DNA from: Nepenthes gracilis
Lineage: Eukaryota > Streptophyta > Magnoliopsida > Caryophyllales > Nepenthaceae
DNA length: 64,000 bases
Assembly: GCA_033239525.1 (NCBI GenBank)
Contig: BSYO01000003.1
Coordinates: forward strand, 25,475,540-25,539,539
Direction: 5' to 3'
Below are positions 12,601 through 22,205 of this stretch, piece by piece; the first letter of the stretch is position 1, and each line of letters begins with the position of its first letter. The notes under the pieces are model-generated. The model saw only the letters and a list, made by a program, of their open reading frames with translations, searched no databases and was not told the DNA's origin. Both the position numbers and the translations under genes were made by a program.

Positions 12601-13089
12601 ACTACAGTATCACCATCATGGCTACCATCACAGCCGCCACCCCCACTCTACACAGCCAAATATTCCATGGTATCAAATTACAGAAACTATTTTATAGAGA
12701 AGGAAAAAAGATATCCCTCGAAAACACAACAAAGAAAATTCGAAGAAGATTACTATTTCATTTAGGGACATATTTTACGAATAAAAATGTTTCCGGCCCA
12801 CGCAAACGGAGCCTTGAGGTCTAATGAACAAACAAAGCCTTACATTAGATTCAAAGAGCTGAAACGGTAAAAATCTAGCCTTAAACATAACGATCAGCAG
12901 TTACATAAACTTTATTGGTGGGCAGCCTTACACAAAAACGATCAGCAGCCTTCAAAATCAAACACTAAAAGGATACGAGAAAGTAACAGAACAAAAAAGG
13001 ATTAAGATGAGAGAGAACCTTTTGTCAGAAGAGCCGCCCTTCTGGCTAAGGAAGGATCTGAAGAGAGGTGAATTCACGTCGTAGATCAT
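3659..13089 (-). CDS. Small conserved plant protein, 47 aa, two coding exons across a 9.3 kb intron
   Basis: Coding exon 1 is complement 13019-13089 (71 nt) and exon 2 is complement 3659-3731 (73 nt), together 48 codons with stop. The protein starts MIYDVNSPLFRSFLSQKGG, has a charged middle (SSDKRKTEEQKPKEQKPKA) and ends ENKPIMTE. The donor is AAAAG|GTTCTC and the acceptor is CAG|G; the split Arg codon restores the frame exactly. From memory, this matches a short, highly conserved protein of unknown function found across land plants; I do not know a reliable name. There is no signal peptide or membrane segment, and the Lys/Glu-rich C-terminal half is probably disordered. The intron (3732-13018) holds a whole Sirevirus-like element and a SINE. 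The leader extends to about 13210 with a TATA-like box at 13242-13248. The 3' UTR probably runs left from 3658. Both exons are intact, so I infer a live gene. Confidence 0.82.
4518..5413 (-). repeat. 3' LTR of the Sirevirus-like element
   Basis: 896 bp, directly repeated at 11025-11906 (for example, shared TAGATGGTCCTAGATGCTAC and the AATATTCCT end). Boundaries were set from TG/CA ends and the adjacent polypurine tract. The copies differ by many substitutions and small indels, so the insertion is old. Confidence 0.8.
5414..5428 (-). other. Polypurine tract of the Sirevirus-like element
   Basis: Reads CCAAAAGGGGGAGAT on the minus strand, touching the 3' LTR. It matches the usual copia plus-strand primer position. 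Confidence 0.75.
5569..6750 (-). repeat. Direct duplication, period about 578 bp, carrying extra polypurine tracts
   Basis: Unit 1 is about 5569-6146 and unit 2 about 6147-6750. Shared anchors include GATAAACAA(C/T)GAGAA at 5591 and 6169, CATCAGAATGAT, and GGCTTTG(C/T)TCAAAAGTG near the ends. Unit 2 keeps an intact minus-strand purine run near 6359-6372 (ACAAAAAGGGGGAG); in unit 1 (about 5752-5782) it is degraded. Multiplied polypurine tracts ahead of the 3' LTR are a known Sirevirus trait. Confidence 0.7.
6751..9094. other. Internal Sirevirus-like sequence without recognisable domains
   Basis: About 2.3 kb inside the element where pol would be expected. No integrase, reverse transcriptase or RNase H motif is visible in any frame. 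It has a (CT)n run near 7337-7354. It probably consists of 3' non-coding sequence and deleted remnants. Confidence 0.45.
9095..10000 (+). pseudogene. gag: Sirevirus gag C-terminal remnant (two zinc knuckles), inverted relative to its element
   Basis: Plus-strand frames give, in order, an EFPFLAKQFKKFLESNKIF-like segment (9117-9175), a degraded zinc knuckle of the pattern IQC..(C to R)...G(H to D)IRTECPN (about 9262-9330), a Lys/Glu-rich coiled-coil stretch (about 9400-9560) and a second knuckle CHYHCGAFGHIHHYC (about 9933-9977) with CX3C instead of the usual CX2C spacing. This order and the two knuckles match SIRE/Maximus gag. Stops and frameshifts break it throughout. It runs on the plus strand although its element is on the minus strand, so I infer an inverted segment or a second nested element. 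Confidence 0.65.
10200..10430 (-). pseudogene. gag: Sirevirus gag core remnant (UBN2-type)
   Basis: The minus strand reads VQKVLRSLPK, a stop, then FWPKVTAIEESKDLDSIKI and EEFGW. These are hallmark words of the copia gag (UBN2) domain, in the orientation expected from the element's LTRs. The stop (TAG) and frame drift farther along show decay. It is adjacent to a small TTCC-rich insertion. Confidence 0.65.
10438..10648. mobile_element. Small (ATT)n/TTCC-rich insertion, MITE-like
   Basis: About 210 bp rich in ATTCC/GGAAT words and opening with (ATT)n. It is bracketed by AGAGTTT at 10431-10437 and 10649-10655, which may be a target duplication. No convincing terminal inverted repeats. It interrupts the 5' part of the Sirevirus-like element. 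Confidence 0.35.
11011..11022 (-). other. Primer binding site, initiator-Met tRNA type
   Basis: The minus strand reads TGGTATCAAAGG two bases inside the 5' LTR, one mismatch from the canonical TGGTATCAGAGC start in the aligned part. It fixes the element's polarity as minus. Confidence 0.75.
11025..11906 (-). repeat. 5' LTR of the Sirevirus-like element
   Basis: 882 bp, direct repeat of 4518-5413. The plus-strand text begins TGAAAGAAATTGATACC and ends ATTCCTGACA. Confidence 0.8.
12108..12290 (-). mobile_element. Au-like SINE, minus orientation
   Basis: Read on the minus strand, it has a box A-like TAGCGCAATCAGTAGAATTG and a box B-like GAGTTCAAATC, followed by the Au-family body (GGAAACAATCTTTTG; GGTCCGGC). 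tRNA-derived SINEs of this type are common in plants. Related copies lie at 38228, 45128 and 47024. Confidence 0.7.
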
Positions 13090-13241
13090 TTTCGCGGTCC
13101 TTGCAAACCCTAGCTCGCTCCCTCGCTTTCTTCGACTGCACTCGATAACCACTTGGCTACCCGAATTTCTTCCTTTCACTGATAAATAACGAACGAGGCT
13201 ACGGCTTTTCAGTGCCAGCGATAACCGGAAATAATTTAATA

Positions 13242-13248
13242 TTTTATA
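13242..13248 (-). promoter_or_regulatory. TATA-like box of the 47-aa gene
   Basis: Reads TATAAAA on the minus strand, about 155 bp upstream of the ATG. A start site roughly 30 bp downstream would give a leader of about 120 nt. Position and match only; no other promoter element was sought. Confidence 0.4.
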
Positions 13249-13249
13249 C

Positions 13250-14530
13250 AGCTACGAATATTGAACGACTCGTACAATAATAAATAACACACACTTTAAT
13301 ATTTGTGATGTTAAATTTATATTTTATATAATACTTTGAAAATCATTTAATATATATTTTAAAAATAACTATTAGTTCTTCTTAATATTTGATTAATAAC
13401 TCATTTATGTGGTAATTTTGATGAATTATAAAAAAACCATGAACACAATATAAGCCATCATCTTTCACAATATTAGATAGTTTTTTATATAAATAAATTT
13501 GAATAAAATTGAATTCAATTATATTATAAAAGAAATAGTTATCCTTAAGTGGAGCAACGTCAGGTTAGGCCTCAATGTCCTAGAAATATAATGGCTCATT
13601 AAAGTCAGAAAATAAATAAGGTTTTTACTTTAAAATATATAATTAAATATATATATATATATATTAACGGGTCTTTAAAATTTGAATTATTCAACAAATT
13701 AAAAAGCCATATTACACAAATGTCCATTCGAAAACGGATTTAATATTTGTTATTCAAAATTTGGATATTGCGCATTACTGTAAAATAATTAAGAAGTAAG
13801 AGAAATACGAAACTCGTTCTCTAATATATCATTTAACATTCAAATAGGTAATCTTTCTATTCAAATGAGAAAAATGTAAGCAAATGAGTACAAATATGTA
13901 AATAAATAAAAATTGATTATTTTTATTTGAAGGGTTGTACTTCTTAGAATACACTCAAATGAGAAAGCGGCTTTAAAAATAATACACTCATATGGAAAAG
14001 TGTCTAGCTTTATAATCAGTGTAGTTTTATCCTCTTCTTTTGAATAAAAAATGCTATATTTATAGTAAGAGATGCAATTTAATAGGCGGATATCAGAATT
14101 AATGCATAGGTGTTACACCTCTTCAATAGTTAGGGGTATTATTTATATATGTAATTATTGTATTCGATTGAAGGATGAACCATACAACTTCTGATCATTG
14201 GATTGATGTAGTAACCGCCTAAAACTTCTCATCGAGTATCTATTATTACTCTTTCAATTCTAGGTGATTAAGGTCGCAACTCTTGGACCAACTACCGTAC
14301 CTTTTACTTCACGAGCTCAGAGGGTTTTCTCTTAGGCTATTACTGCTTAAACATTTGTTCCTTTCGTGTGTTAGATTTGAACTGACCTGAGTACTGTTAT
14401 ATCTATTATATATAGCAATCTTTATAATATCTAAATAAAATATTATTATCTATAAATATTTAAAAGAATAATCATTACTGAAAAAATTCATTGTGTAAAA
14501 AAATGATTTAATGGGATGGAGTTTTTAAAC
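13250..14530. other. AT-rich spacer, no gene recognised
   Basis: Upstream flank of the 47-aa gene, then low-complexity AT DNA including an (AT)n run near 13648-13666. 14080-14400 has more balanced composition but no readable coding segment. Confidence 0.4.
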
Positions 14531-14535
14531 ATAAC

Positions 14536-15287
14536 TGTTGGGTACCAATACTAGGGGACCTTAAAAGAATGGGCAAAAGGACGAGTACTTGACCCGAGAA
14601 GCCCAGGTTTCCAGTTTGTCCACGCGGAAGGTATAAAAGGCCCAGGACATTCCACAATGGGCCCAAAAGCCTTTAGCGGGTCAGCAATACAGTCAACGAC
14701 CGAGAACCCTCTCATCCCGTCCGAAAACAAGCACATGGGGGATATAGTATGCGAACTCATCCAAAGGATGGTGCAGCCAGAAAGGGACGAGGACTCTCCC
14801 AGATGTCCGAGAACGCCAGCTCAGCTTCACAGTCATCAAAGAACACGCAACCTATGCGTCACGCCACCACCAAACCTCAGAACATGCCTTGTCACTTCAA
14901 GACTCCCTGCAGGTACCAGTAGCCACGTGGGCACTTCAACCACCACATTCCCCTATAAATACTTACTTAGAGCCCACAAGAAAAGGATCCTGGAGGTCTT
15001 CTCTAGAGATCACTTTGAGCACCAAGGATCTTCTGAGATCTTGCTCCCTAGCCAGGAAAAAGAGATAAAAAAGAAGGAAAAGAAAGGGTTTTCTCCCTAC
15101 TTTGTATTTTGTACACAACCATCCAACGATAGTGAAGATCTTTCTCAGGCTCCGAGCCTCGTGGTTTTTCCTCCTCATTTTAAGGGGCGGTTTTCCACGT
15201 AAAATCCGGCCTCGATCTCTCTTTTTCTCTAATCTCCAAACTCCAAACTCTTATGTTGCTCCGGACCCCGAAAATCGGTACGCAACA
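14536..15287 (+). mobile_element. Solo LTR (752 bp) with 5-bp target duplication
   Basis: Starts TGTTGGGTACC and ends GGTACGCAACA, giving short inverted ends TGTTG/CAACA. It is flanked by ATAAC at 14531-14535 and 15288-15292. A TATAAAT box lies at 14954-14960, and the region after it has the AG-rich leader and TTTTCCACGTAAAAT-type tail common in plant gypsy LTRs. No internal region follows, so unequal recombination between two LTRs probably removed it. Confidence 0.82.
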
Positions 15288-15292
15288 ATAAC

Positions 15293-16293
15293 ATTTATTA
15301 AAATTATAGATTATACCTTTATGAATAGGTTAGGGTTAGGGCGAGTCAAGAAATTCGACCCTGATTATCACCGGTCCAAAAAATTATCATGCCTAATTTT
15401 ATTATAATGTCAATTTATAATGTTTTATATACATTAATATAACAACAATCTAGTCAAATAATATCTTATTTTAATAAGTCTACATTTAACCAATTTATAC
15501 TCATCACTCTATTAAATATTTTACTTCTCTTTAACTATTATAATTATTATAATAAAAATAAATCCAATTAAAATAAAATGGTGAAAGTGTAACCCCAATG
15601 ACGATACCCTTTGATTTTTAAAGCTTGATATATTTTATATACCTAAAAAATAATTTTATGTTTTTTTTTTCTTTTAAGTATTGATAATTATTTAAATAAT
15701 ATGAAACATATTTTATAATTTATTAAAATAATTAAATATTATAATTTAATACCATTATATTATGTCTATTTAATATGGTTCAGCATAGAACACGTGGAAG
15801 AGTGTGTTCTACAAAATATTATATCTATTTTATAATATAATATTATATTCGGGACTTAAAATTGTTAAAATATATATTAAATAAATAACCTTTGATAACA
15901 TAATAAAATCAGAATATAATTTATTCAGATGAAAAATTACATATATTTTTAGCAATAACAAAAATATAGATGGATTATATTTATAAAAAAAAAGGCCATG
16001 CAATTATTGTTTGGCGACACGACTTTTCTAGCTTTAAATTGGGCATTCATTCTCCGGTCTAAAATATTACTTTTTTTTTACAATTACTTATAATTTATTT
16101 ATAATTTACTAATTATATATAAATTTATTTTACTTTTTTTTTTAATTTTTTTGTATTATAATTTACTATCAGTATTTAGTGTCCATTTTAATTTTTTATT
16201 TAATAAAAAAATATATATATATAATGTACATCATAGAAAAATAAAAAAGGAGAATTACTTACTTTCTAAATCTTAATAATATATATATATATA
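15293..16293. other. Very AT-rich spacer
   Basis: One kilobase of AT-rich DNA ending in an (AT)n run (16279-16295) that forms the Tat element's insertion site. No gene. A short inverted repeat, TAGAACAC/GTGTTCTA, lies near 15787-15811. Confidence 0.45.
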
Positions 16294-16298
16294 TAAAG

Positions 16299-17378
16299 TG
16301 ATGCGCACCTGGATTCGACTTCGAATAGATTCAGGTCGATTGGGTCGCCTGGATTCGACTCCATTCACCGAGTTTAGACCCTACACACCACTACAACAAA
16401 CAAGAAGTCAGGTGTCGGCAGGATATTGTCCCACTGAAGACATTCCGATATTTAAGTCAGCAATAAGCCTTCAAATTACAAGAAAGTAATTAAAAATGAG
16501 AGTTGAGATATAGAGAGAGATTGAGGTAGGAAGGAGTGTTCGCCTCTACATGTAAGAGACGTTCTTGCGATTTGTCGAGAGCGCAGTTTCCCGACTTAGT
16601 GTTCACAGGGAACAAGCAGGAAGCTAAGTCCTGTAAGCGTGAGAGCTTCGAAGGACAGAGCTCGAGGAGTGAGTGAAGTCTCTGGAATCTAAAGACTTGG
16701 TGTGGGATTATTGTAGTAAGCGATTGTATGCTTAGGAGCGAGCATTAGTATGCTCAGGGATTTATCCGTCGTAATTCTTTGTTGTTTTTGTTCGTGTCTC
16801 CCCAAAATAAAGACTCTGTGGGGTTATATAGATGGTGGGCAGGGTAACCTTCCTTGACCAAGAAGGCGCGATTCCTGCATCGTGTTGGCAGCCTTCCTTA
16901 AGTAGGAAGGCTTGACTTGTGTATTTTGGTGGAATCGTTTCCTTTCTGAGCAGGTAACTGTTCTCCAGATTATTTGCCTTTCTTATGCGCTTCTGTTATC
17001 GTTGGAGTCCATTGTAGGCAGAAAGAGAAATTCTGACGCCTTTCTCATGGGAAAGGCGTTGAATCTATTGATATCCTCTTTAGTGTAGATTGGCTTTAAG
17101 GAAGGCGCGAAATCAGGAAAAAGGATCATTACTTATCGTGTACGAAAACGTTTACCAAATTGGGCCTGGCCCACATAAGGTTTTTACCTTTTCTCGGTCT
17201 GCTACTACAGTGCTCCCGGTCAACAAAGATATTAACCGTCTTAAGGAAGCGCATTGGCCGCCTAGTTAGCCTTTCACACAGTCAACGCTAGCGTTAACCG
17301 TCCAAATGCGCATCTGGGCTTTCTTGGATTTTTGACCATTTTTCTTATTATGTCAGCCCGCTATGGGCATACCCATCA
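16299..17378 (-). repeat. 3' LTR of the Tat element
   Basis: 1080 bp, repeated at 26076-27131. In minus orientation a TATA-like TCTATATAACC occurs near 16822-16832, and the same box recurs in the other LTR. By eye the two copies differ at roughly one site in ten, mostly transitions, so the insertion is old. Confidence 0.9.
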
Positions 17379-17390
17379 CTAGCCCCCTAT
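17379..17390 (-). other. Polypurine tract of the Tat element
   Basis: The minus strand reads ATAGGGGGCTAG, abutting the 3' LTR start. Confidence 0.75.
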
Positions 17391-17900
17391 GCCGGTGGTC
17401 TGGATTCTGGCCTTTGGCATGTTCATGATGAGATGTGTCTATCATTTGCTGAAAATGACGGAGTTGTTGACTGTCTGAAGAGGAGCCTCGCGTACTTCCA
17501 AAATATTGACCGGATTTGTTGATCGTTTTGGAAAACTTTCAAGTAACTTGGAGGAGGAAGTGTTGACCGGATTGTTGACCGTTTTGGAAACTTTCGGGTT
17601 ACTTGGAGAAGGAAACGTTGGCCATTTGTCGTCCTGTCAAAAAAAGTGTGCCAAGTGTCTTCATGCGGTGTATTCAGGATCTCGGTATTTAATGAGCCAG
17701 AGGATCTGATTCGACGGCTCCCTTTTGGGAAGCGACACGTGGTAGTAATGATGGCGCATGTTTTCAAAGCAGTTTTGTGTTCACACTGCCTTTAAGTTGC
17801 CCATCCATTTCATTTTGAATTTTCCCACACCTTCCTTTGTTTCTTTGTCTTCCTTAACCCGTAGGAGTGAAAGAGAAAAATCGTAGTTGATTTTCTGACC

Positions 17901-19682
17901 ATGGCTTCCGTCGCTGATATCGCCTCCGTCTTGAGAGAGAACGATGTGAAGGTATTATACGTAGAGTATAATATCCCAAAGGAGATCGCCTCCCGTGTTC
18001 CTAGGAAGGATGACAGGGCTTTCCTGCCACATACGGGCTTTGTGACCATATACGAGGCCCATTTGAGGAGTGGGCTCCGTCTTCCGATTCCATACGAGTT
18101 ACTGTCGATCTTTCAGGCGCTTCGAGTCCCCATCGCACAATTCTACGCCAACGCCATTCGATATCTATGCTCATTCTGCATATTCCTCCGTCAGCACTAG
18201 AAACTGCTAACAATGTTGATAGTTAGAGAGCTCTCTAAGCTTAACCAGGGAGCAAAGTGGATTTCTCTATCCCTATGCGGTGGTCTTAGGGTAAGTACCG
18301 TTATATATGATTCTCTGAAGAATTGAAAGAACCGGTTCTTTTTCATTAGCGTATGTGAGTCCTGGCCCTTAGCCAGGGAGTGGGGCCAGGTGTCTGACGT
18401 GTATACGGGGTCGCCTTCTGAAGCTGAGACGACGTCCCTGTCTTGGTTGGTTAAAATTATCGAGGATCACCTTGAGGATTTTTGGAGAGACCACTTGATC
18501 TCTCATGTTGAGGCTAAGAAGGCCAAGTAGGGGCCTTCCTCTCCCGTTCAAAAATTTAAGGTCCCACAGCCAAATGTCCTGTGGGAGAAGAAGAGGAAAA
18601 AGGGCTTTCACATAGGTCATTGTCCGTTTGTTACCAGTCCCTCTAGTCCAAGGCAAAAGAGGGCAACCTCGGTAGCGCCTTCTTCGTCGTCCTTTGGGTC
18701 AGACTACCTCTCCACCAGGTGCTTTGCGGGTGTAGGCGCCGCTTCCAGGATTGAAGCAGAGCTCGCTTTAGAGGCCTACGACACCATGTTGAATGCCAGG
18801 GCGAGTGGCAGTGTTGTTCTTGCGCAGCCTACGCTGGCGGGGTTGCCCTCTGATCCTCGACCTGGGCCGACGGAGATGACTCCGGATCCATCTATTGGAG
18901 TTCTTGGGCTGCAGGAGTTGTCCGTTGGATCTCCTGCTGTGGAACTGCCGACTGAGCAGCTGGAGACAGTTTTAGAGCCTCCCATTGTTTCCAAGAAGCC
19001 AGCCAGGATGAAGGATATTTCTGAGGAGTTGCCGGAGGAGCTCTTGGCGGAGGTTGCTGCCAGCCCTGCCCATGAGGGCTCTACTCCTAGCTCACCGCCT
19101 TTGGCACCGAGTCTGCACGCCAGACCAAACAGGCCAGCACGAAGAATTTGGCAGGTATAATTTCTATTACCTGCCTTATTGTTAAGTTTGCCATTCCTAA
19201 CCCCCTTTTTTTGTGTGCAGGCTGATAAGGTCACGGGTACAGTCACCAAGGCGCTTAGGCAGAGAGATCGGGTGATCTCCGATAGGAATACGGAAATCGT
19301 CTGGCTTGATTCGAAGCTGGAGGCTCTGGGGGCGGAGCATCGAGAGGACGTAGCTGCCCTGGAGTCTGTCTTGACGGGCATGGAGGCGGAGAACGAGTGC
19401 TTGAAGGAGGAGAATGCTCGTCTGAAGGAGGAAAACGAGCGAGTTAAGAGGCACCTCGATCAGCTCGCAAGGCAGAAGGTCACCCTGGAGAACGATCTAA
19501 GCCTTCGCATTCGTCCTCTCGAGGTCGCGAACATGATGCTATTGCGGTTGTGGGAAGGGATCAACATCAGTCGGCGTATTGTACGGCTGGTTGATCCTGA
19601 CTTTCCCGTGGATCTCATCAACCTGTCAAATCGGTCAGCACAGCGCCGCGAGAGCCTCGTGGGGGAGCCACGGGATAGATAA
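17901..19682 (+). pseudogene. Antisense gene of the Tat element (PF04195-like N-terminus, coiled-coil C-terminus), spliced and decayed
   Basis: Three exons are inferred: 17901-18290, 18350-19154 and 19221-19682. Introns of 59 and 66 bp start GTAAGT/GTATAA and end TTCATTAG/TGTGCAG. The start MASVADIASVLRENDVKVLY, with PRKDDRAFLPHTGFVTIYEAH and LRSGLRLPIPYELL, matches the plant 'putative gypsy type transposon' domain (PF04195). The middle exon has an acidic, Pro-rich linker. The last exon is a long heptad-like coiled coil (for example NECLKEENARLKEENERVKR). The second intron joins IWQ|ADK in phase. A TAG at 18198-18200, a frame change after it and a TAG at 18528-18530 break the reading frame. 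It runs opposite to gag-pol, so it would need its own promoter. Function in this clade is unknown to me. Confidence 0.75.
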
Positions 19683-20124
19683 GGGCCACCATCACCCCCT
19701 TAGTTTTTGGTGATTGTAGTTTTTTTTTTATTGGTACAATTATATAAATGTATTTCACCATAAGCAATAATACGAGCAACTTTGTGCATATTGCATGCTT
19801 TTGCTTTTTTACAGCTGCTTTTTACTTGTATTTTGTTCATTGCTGTCCTGGGCGGGCTTCCTGTGAGTTGGACACCCGCTTTGTTTTAGGCATTCATGGC
19901 GTTTTCAAAAGAGTGGAGTCCTTGGGTGCGTTCTCTAGGCTGTCATTTGTGTTAAGCCAGCCTAGTATTCGCTTACGAGTAAAGTTTGGTGGCGCTGCCC
20001 AAGTGCAGACGTGGGCGGCCAGCTTTGGTTGAGTGTTTTGCTCCGATCAACCATCGATGACTGATCATGCTATCTCCTTGTAAAGGAGGTTGTCGCATGT
20101 GCCATGCTAGCCCCTAAGATTTTT

Positions 20125-20323
20125 GACCGCTAATAGGCCACTTGGATGACTAAGGTTTAGATACGACCACTCATGGGCCGCCTGGATGATCGGGGTTTAA
20201 GTTCAGCCAGCTACTGGCCACTCGGATGATTGAGGTTTATGTACGACCACCAACGGGCGGCTCGATGATCAGAGTTTAGATACGACCACTCATTAGCCAC
20301 CTGAATGACCAGGGTTTAGTAAC
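20125..20323. repeat. 40-bp tandem repeat, five units
   Basis: Units at 20125-20164, 20165-20204, 20205-20244, 20245-20283 (39 bp) and 20284-20323. Each reads roughly GACCACTCATNGGCCACTTG, then GATGATCAGGGTTTAGATAC, with scattered differences. It sits between the 3' ends of the antisense gene and pol, i.e. in the element's 3' untranslated region, a place where Tat elements are known to carry variable satellite-like arrays. Confidence 0.85.
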
Positions 20324-20506
20324 AAGAGGGTGAAGACCCTCCCGACTTAGGGGCAGCCTAGGTCATTTAAACCTGCAATAAGAATCACACATATATGCAC
20401 ACAAAAGAAAAGCAAACACAACATGCTAAAGGGAATACTTGTTTTTTTAATTGAAACGCGCATACAAATGATTACATATAATTATATAGACTACCTACCT
20501 GGATCC

Positions 20507-21810
20507 TTATTGGTAGTAGCGTTTGAGGTGGAATACATTCCACGTCTGTGAGACCAACTTTTCATCTATCTCCAGAGCTTGTATGCCTCGTTTCGCAGGA
20601 CGACGGAGACTAGAAAAGGCCCTTCCCCATTCGAGGAGAGCTTATTCCAACCGGCCACCTTTTCTATGGTCTCGATACTTCGCAAGACCAAATCTCTGAC
20701 ATCGAACTATCGCGCTTTTACCTTCTTGTTGTAGTAGCGCGCGATTCTGTGTTGGTAGGCCACTGTCCACATTCTGACGGCATCGCGAACTTTTTCTAGT
20801 AAGTCTAGGTATTCCCGAATTTTCTGAGAGTTACCCTGCGGGTTAAAAGATTTTATCCTAAGACTTGGAAGCTCAATTTTGACCTGGATCACCGCTTCAA
20901 TCCCGTAGCAGAGGCTGAATGGTGTCTCACGCATTGGTTCCTTTGAAGTTGTCCGGTAAGACCAGAGAACTGTGGGGAGCTCATCTACCCAGAAGTCCCC
21001 TGCGTGCTCCGGCTTGGTCTTAAGCCCGTGGAGTAGCATTCGATTTGTGACCTCCACCTATCCATTCATTCGAGGGTATGCCACCGAAGTGTGGACCAGC
21101 CTAATTCCAAGGCTGGTGCAATACTTGGTAAAACGTTTTTACGAGAATTAAGTTCCGTTGTCAGTCACAATGACTTCTGAAATGCCAAATCTGTTGATGA
21201 TATTCTGGCGAATGAACTCAAGAGTGTTGTGTTCTGTGATCCTGGCCAGCGGGATGGCCTTGACCCACTTTGTGAAGTAGTCGATGCCTACTATGATGAA
21301 TTTTTTTTACCTAGTTGCGATGGAAAATGGGTCGAGAATGTCGAGCCCCCATTGCACGAAGGGCCATGGCGCCTGAAGGGATTTCAGCTCAGCGGATGGC
21401 TGGTGGTGAATGTTGCAATGAAGTTGGCAGCTTTCACACTTCTTTACAAACTCGAGTGTATCCTTTTTCATCGAGGGCCAATAGTAGTCTTGCCGTATGA
21501 TCTTAAATGTTAGGTTTTTACGGTCGACATGCAATCCGCAAATTCCAAGGTGCACTTCGCTCAAAGCATAGTCAGCCTCTTTAGGGGTTAGGCACCCGAG
21601 GTACGGCATTGAGTAGCCGTGGCGATACAACCGCCCGTTGACTGTGGTGTACCAGCTGGTCGTTCTCTTGATCCGCCTGGCCTCCTCTGCATCTTCTGGC
21701 AATACTTCATTCGCTAGGTACCTCAGGTAGGGTGTCATCAAATTTTCCATCCCAGAGATCTGTATTGCCTCCTGTTTCTCTATACTGGGAGTGTTCAAGA
21801 CCTCCCTCAT
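20507..21810 (-). pseudogene. int: Tat integrase with C-terminal tail
   Basis: The first piece (complement 21307-21810) holds the H2C2 zinc-binding residues as HLGICGLH and CESC, then the first catalytic Asp in WGLDILDPF. The second Asp appears in EVIVTDNGT (about 21155-21180), and the third residue, Glu, in VEVTNRMLL just after a TAG at 21058-21060. That stop sits where relatives have Gln. The tail continues through WSYRTTSKEPMRETPFSL to a closing WNVFHLKRYYQ and stop at 20507-20509, the usual end of pol in this clade. All three catalytic residues are present, but frameshifts and stops kill the frame. Confidence 0.85.
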
Positions 21811-21829
21811 GTCCCTCGAGTACTATTCT

Positions 21830-22205
21830 GGATTTTTGACCGTCGCTACTCTGGCCAGCTGATCGGCATTTCAATTTTCAGTTCTAAGAACATGGACCAG
21901 GATTATCTTGTTGAAGCTACAGGTGGCCTCCATTGTCTTGGTCAAGTATTTGGCCATGTGTAGGTTGCTTGCCTCGAAGCTCTCATAACCTTATTGACGA
22001 TTAGCTCGGAGTCGCTGTAAACAACCAATCGTTTGTCTGAGCACTCTTTCACTAACCTTAACCTGGCTAACAGGGCTTCGTATTTGGCAACGTTGTTGGT
22101 AGTCGGGAAGTCGAGTCTAATGGAGTACTTCACCTCAAACCCGTCAGGGGTCGTGAGGACCACCCCGATTCCACTGCCTGTGTCCGTAGATGATCCGTCT
22201 ACGTG
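21830..22205 (-). pseudogene. Second (archaeal-like) RNase H domain of the Tat element
   Basis: Reads from VHVDGSSTDTGSGIGVVLTT through FPTTNNVAKYEALLARLRL and VVYSDSELIVNKV to NADQLARVATVKN. The acidic residues of an RNase H fold are all visible: D in VDGSS, E in YEALL, D in YSDSE and D in ADQLA. It follows a conventional RNase H, giving the dual arrangement known in the Tat clade. Confidence 0.8.

Noticed and set aside
12562..12824. Overlapping plus-strand frames, one starting MATITAATPTLHSQIFHG and resembling a transit peptide
   Set aside because: It lies in the intron of the 47-aa gene, has no recognisable mature domain, and a CCACCA-rich region easily yields such a frame. Kept only as a remote chance of a plastid-protein fragment.
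14657..15202. 181-codon plus-strand frame
   Set aside because: It falls wholly inside the solo LTR and shows no domain; LTRs often carry chance open frames.
18776..19454. Minus-strand frames of 201 and 85 codons
   Set aside because: Shadows of the antisense (plus-strand) gene of the Tat element, which has a coiled coil and phase-consistent introns.
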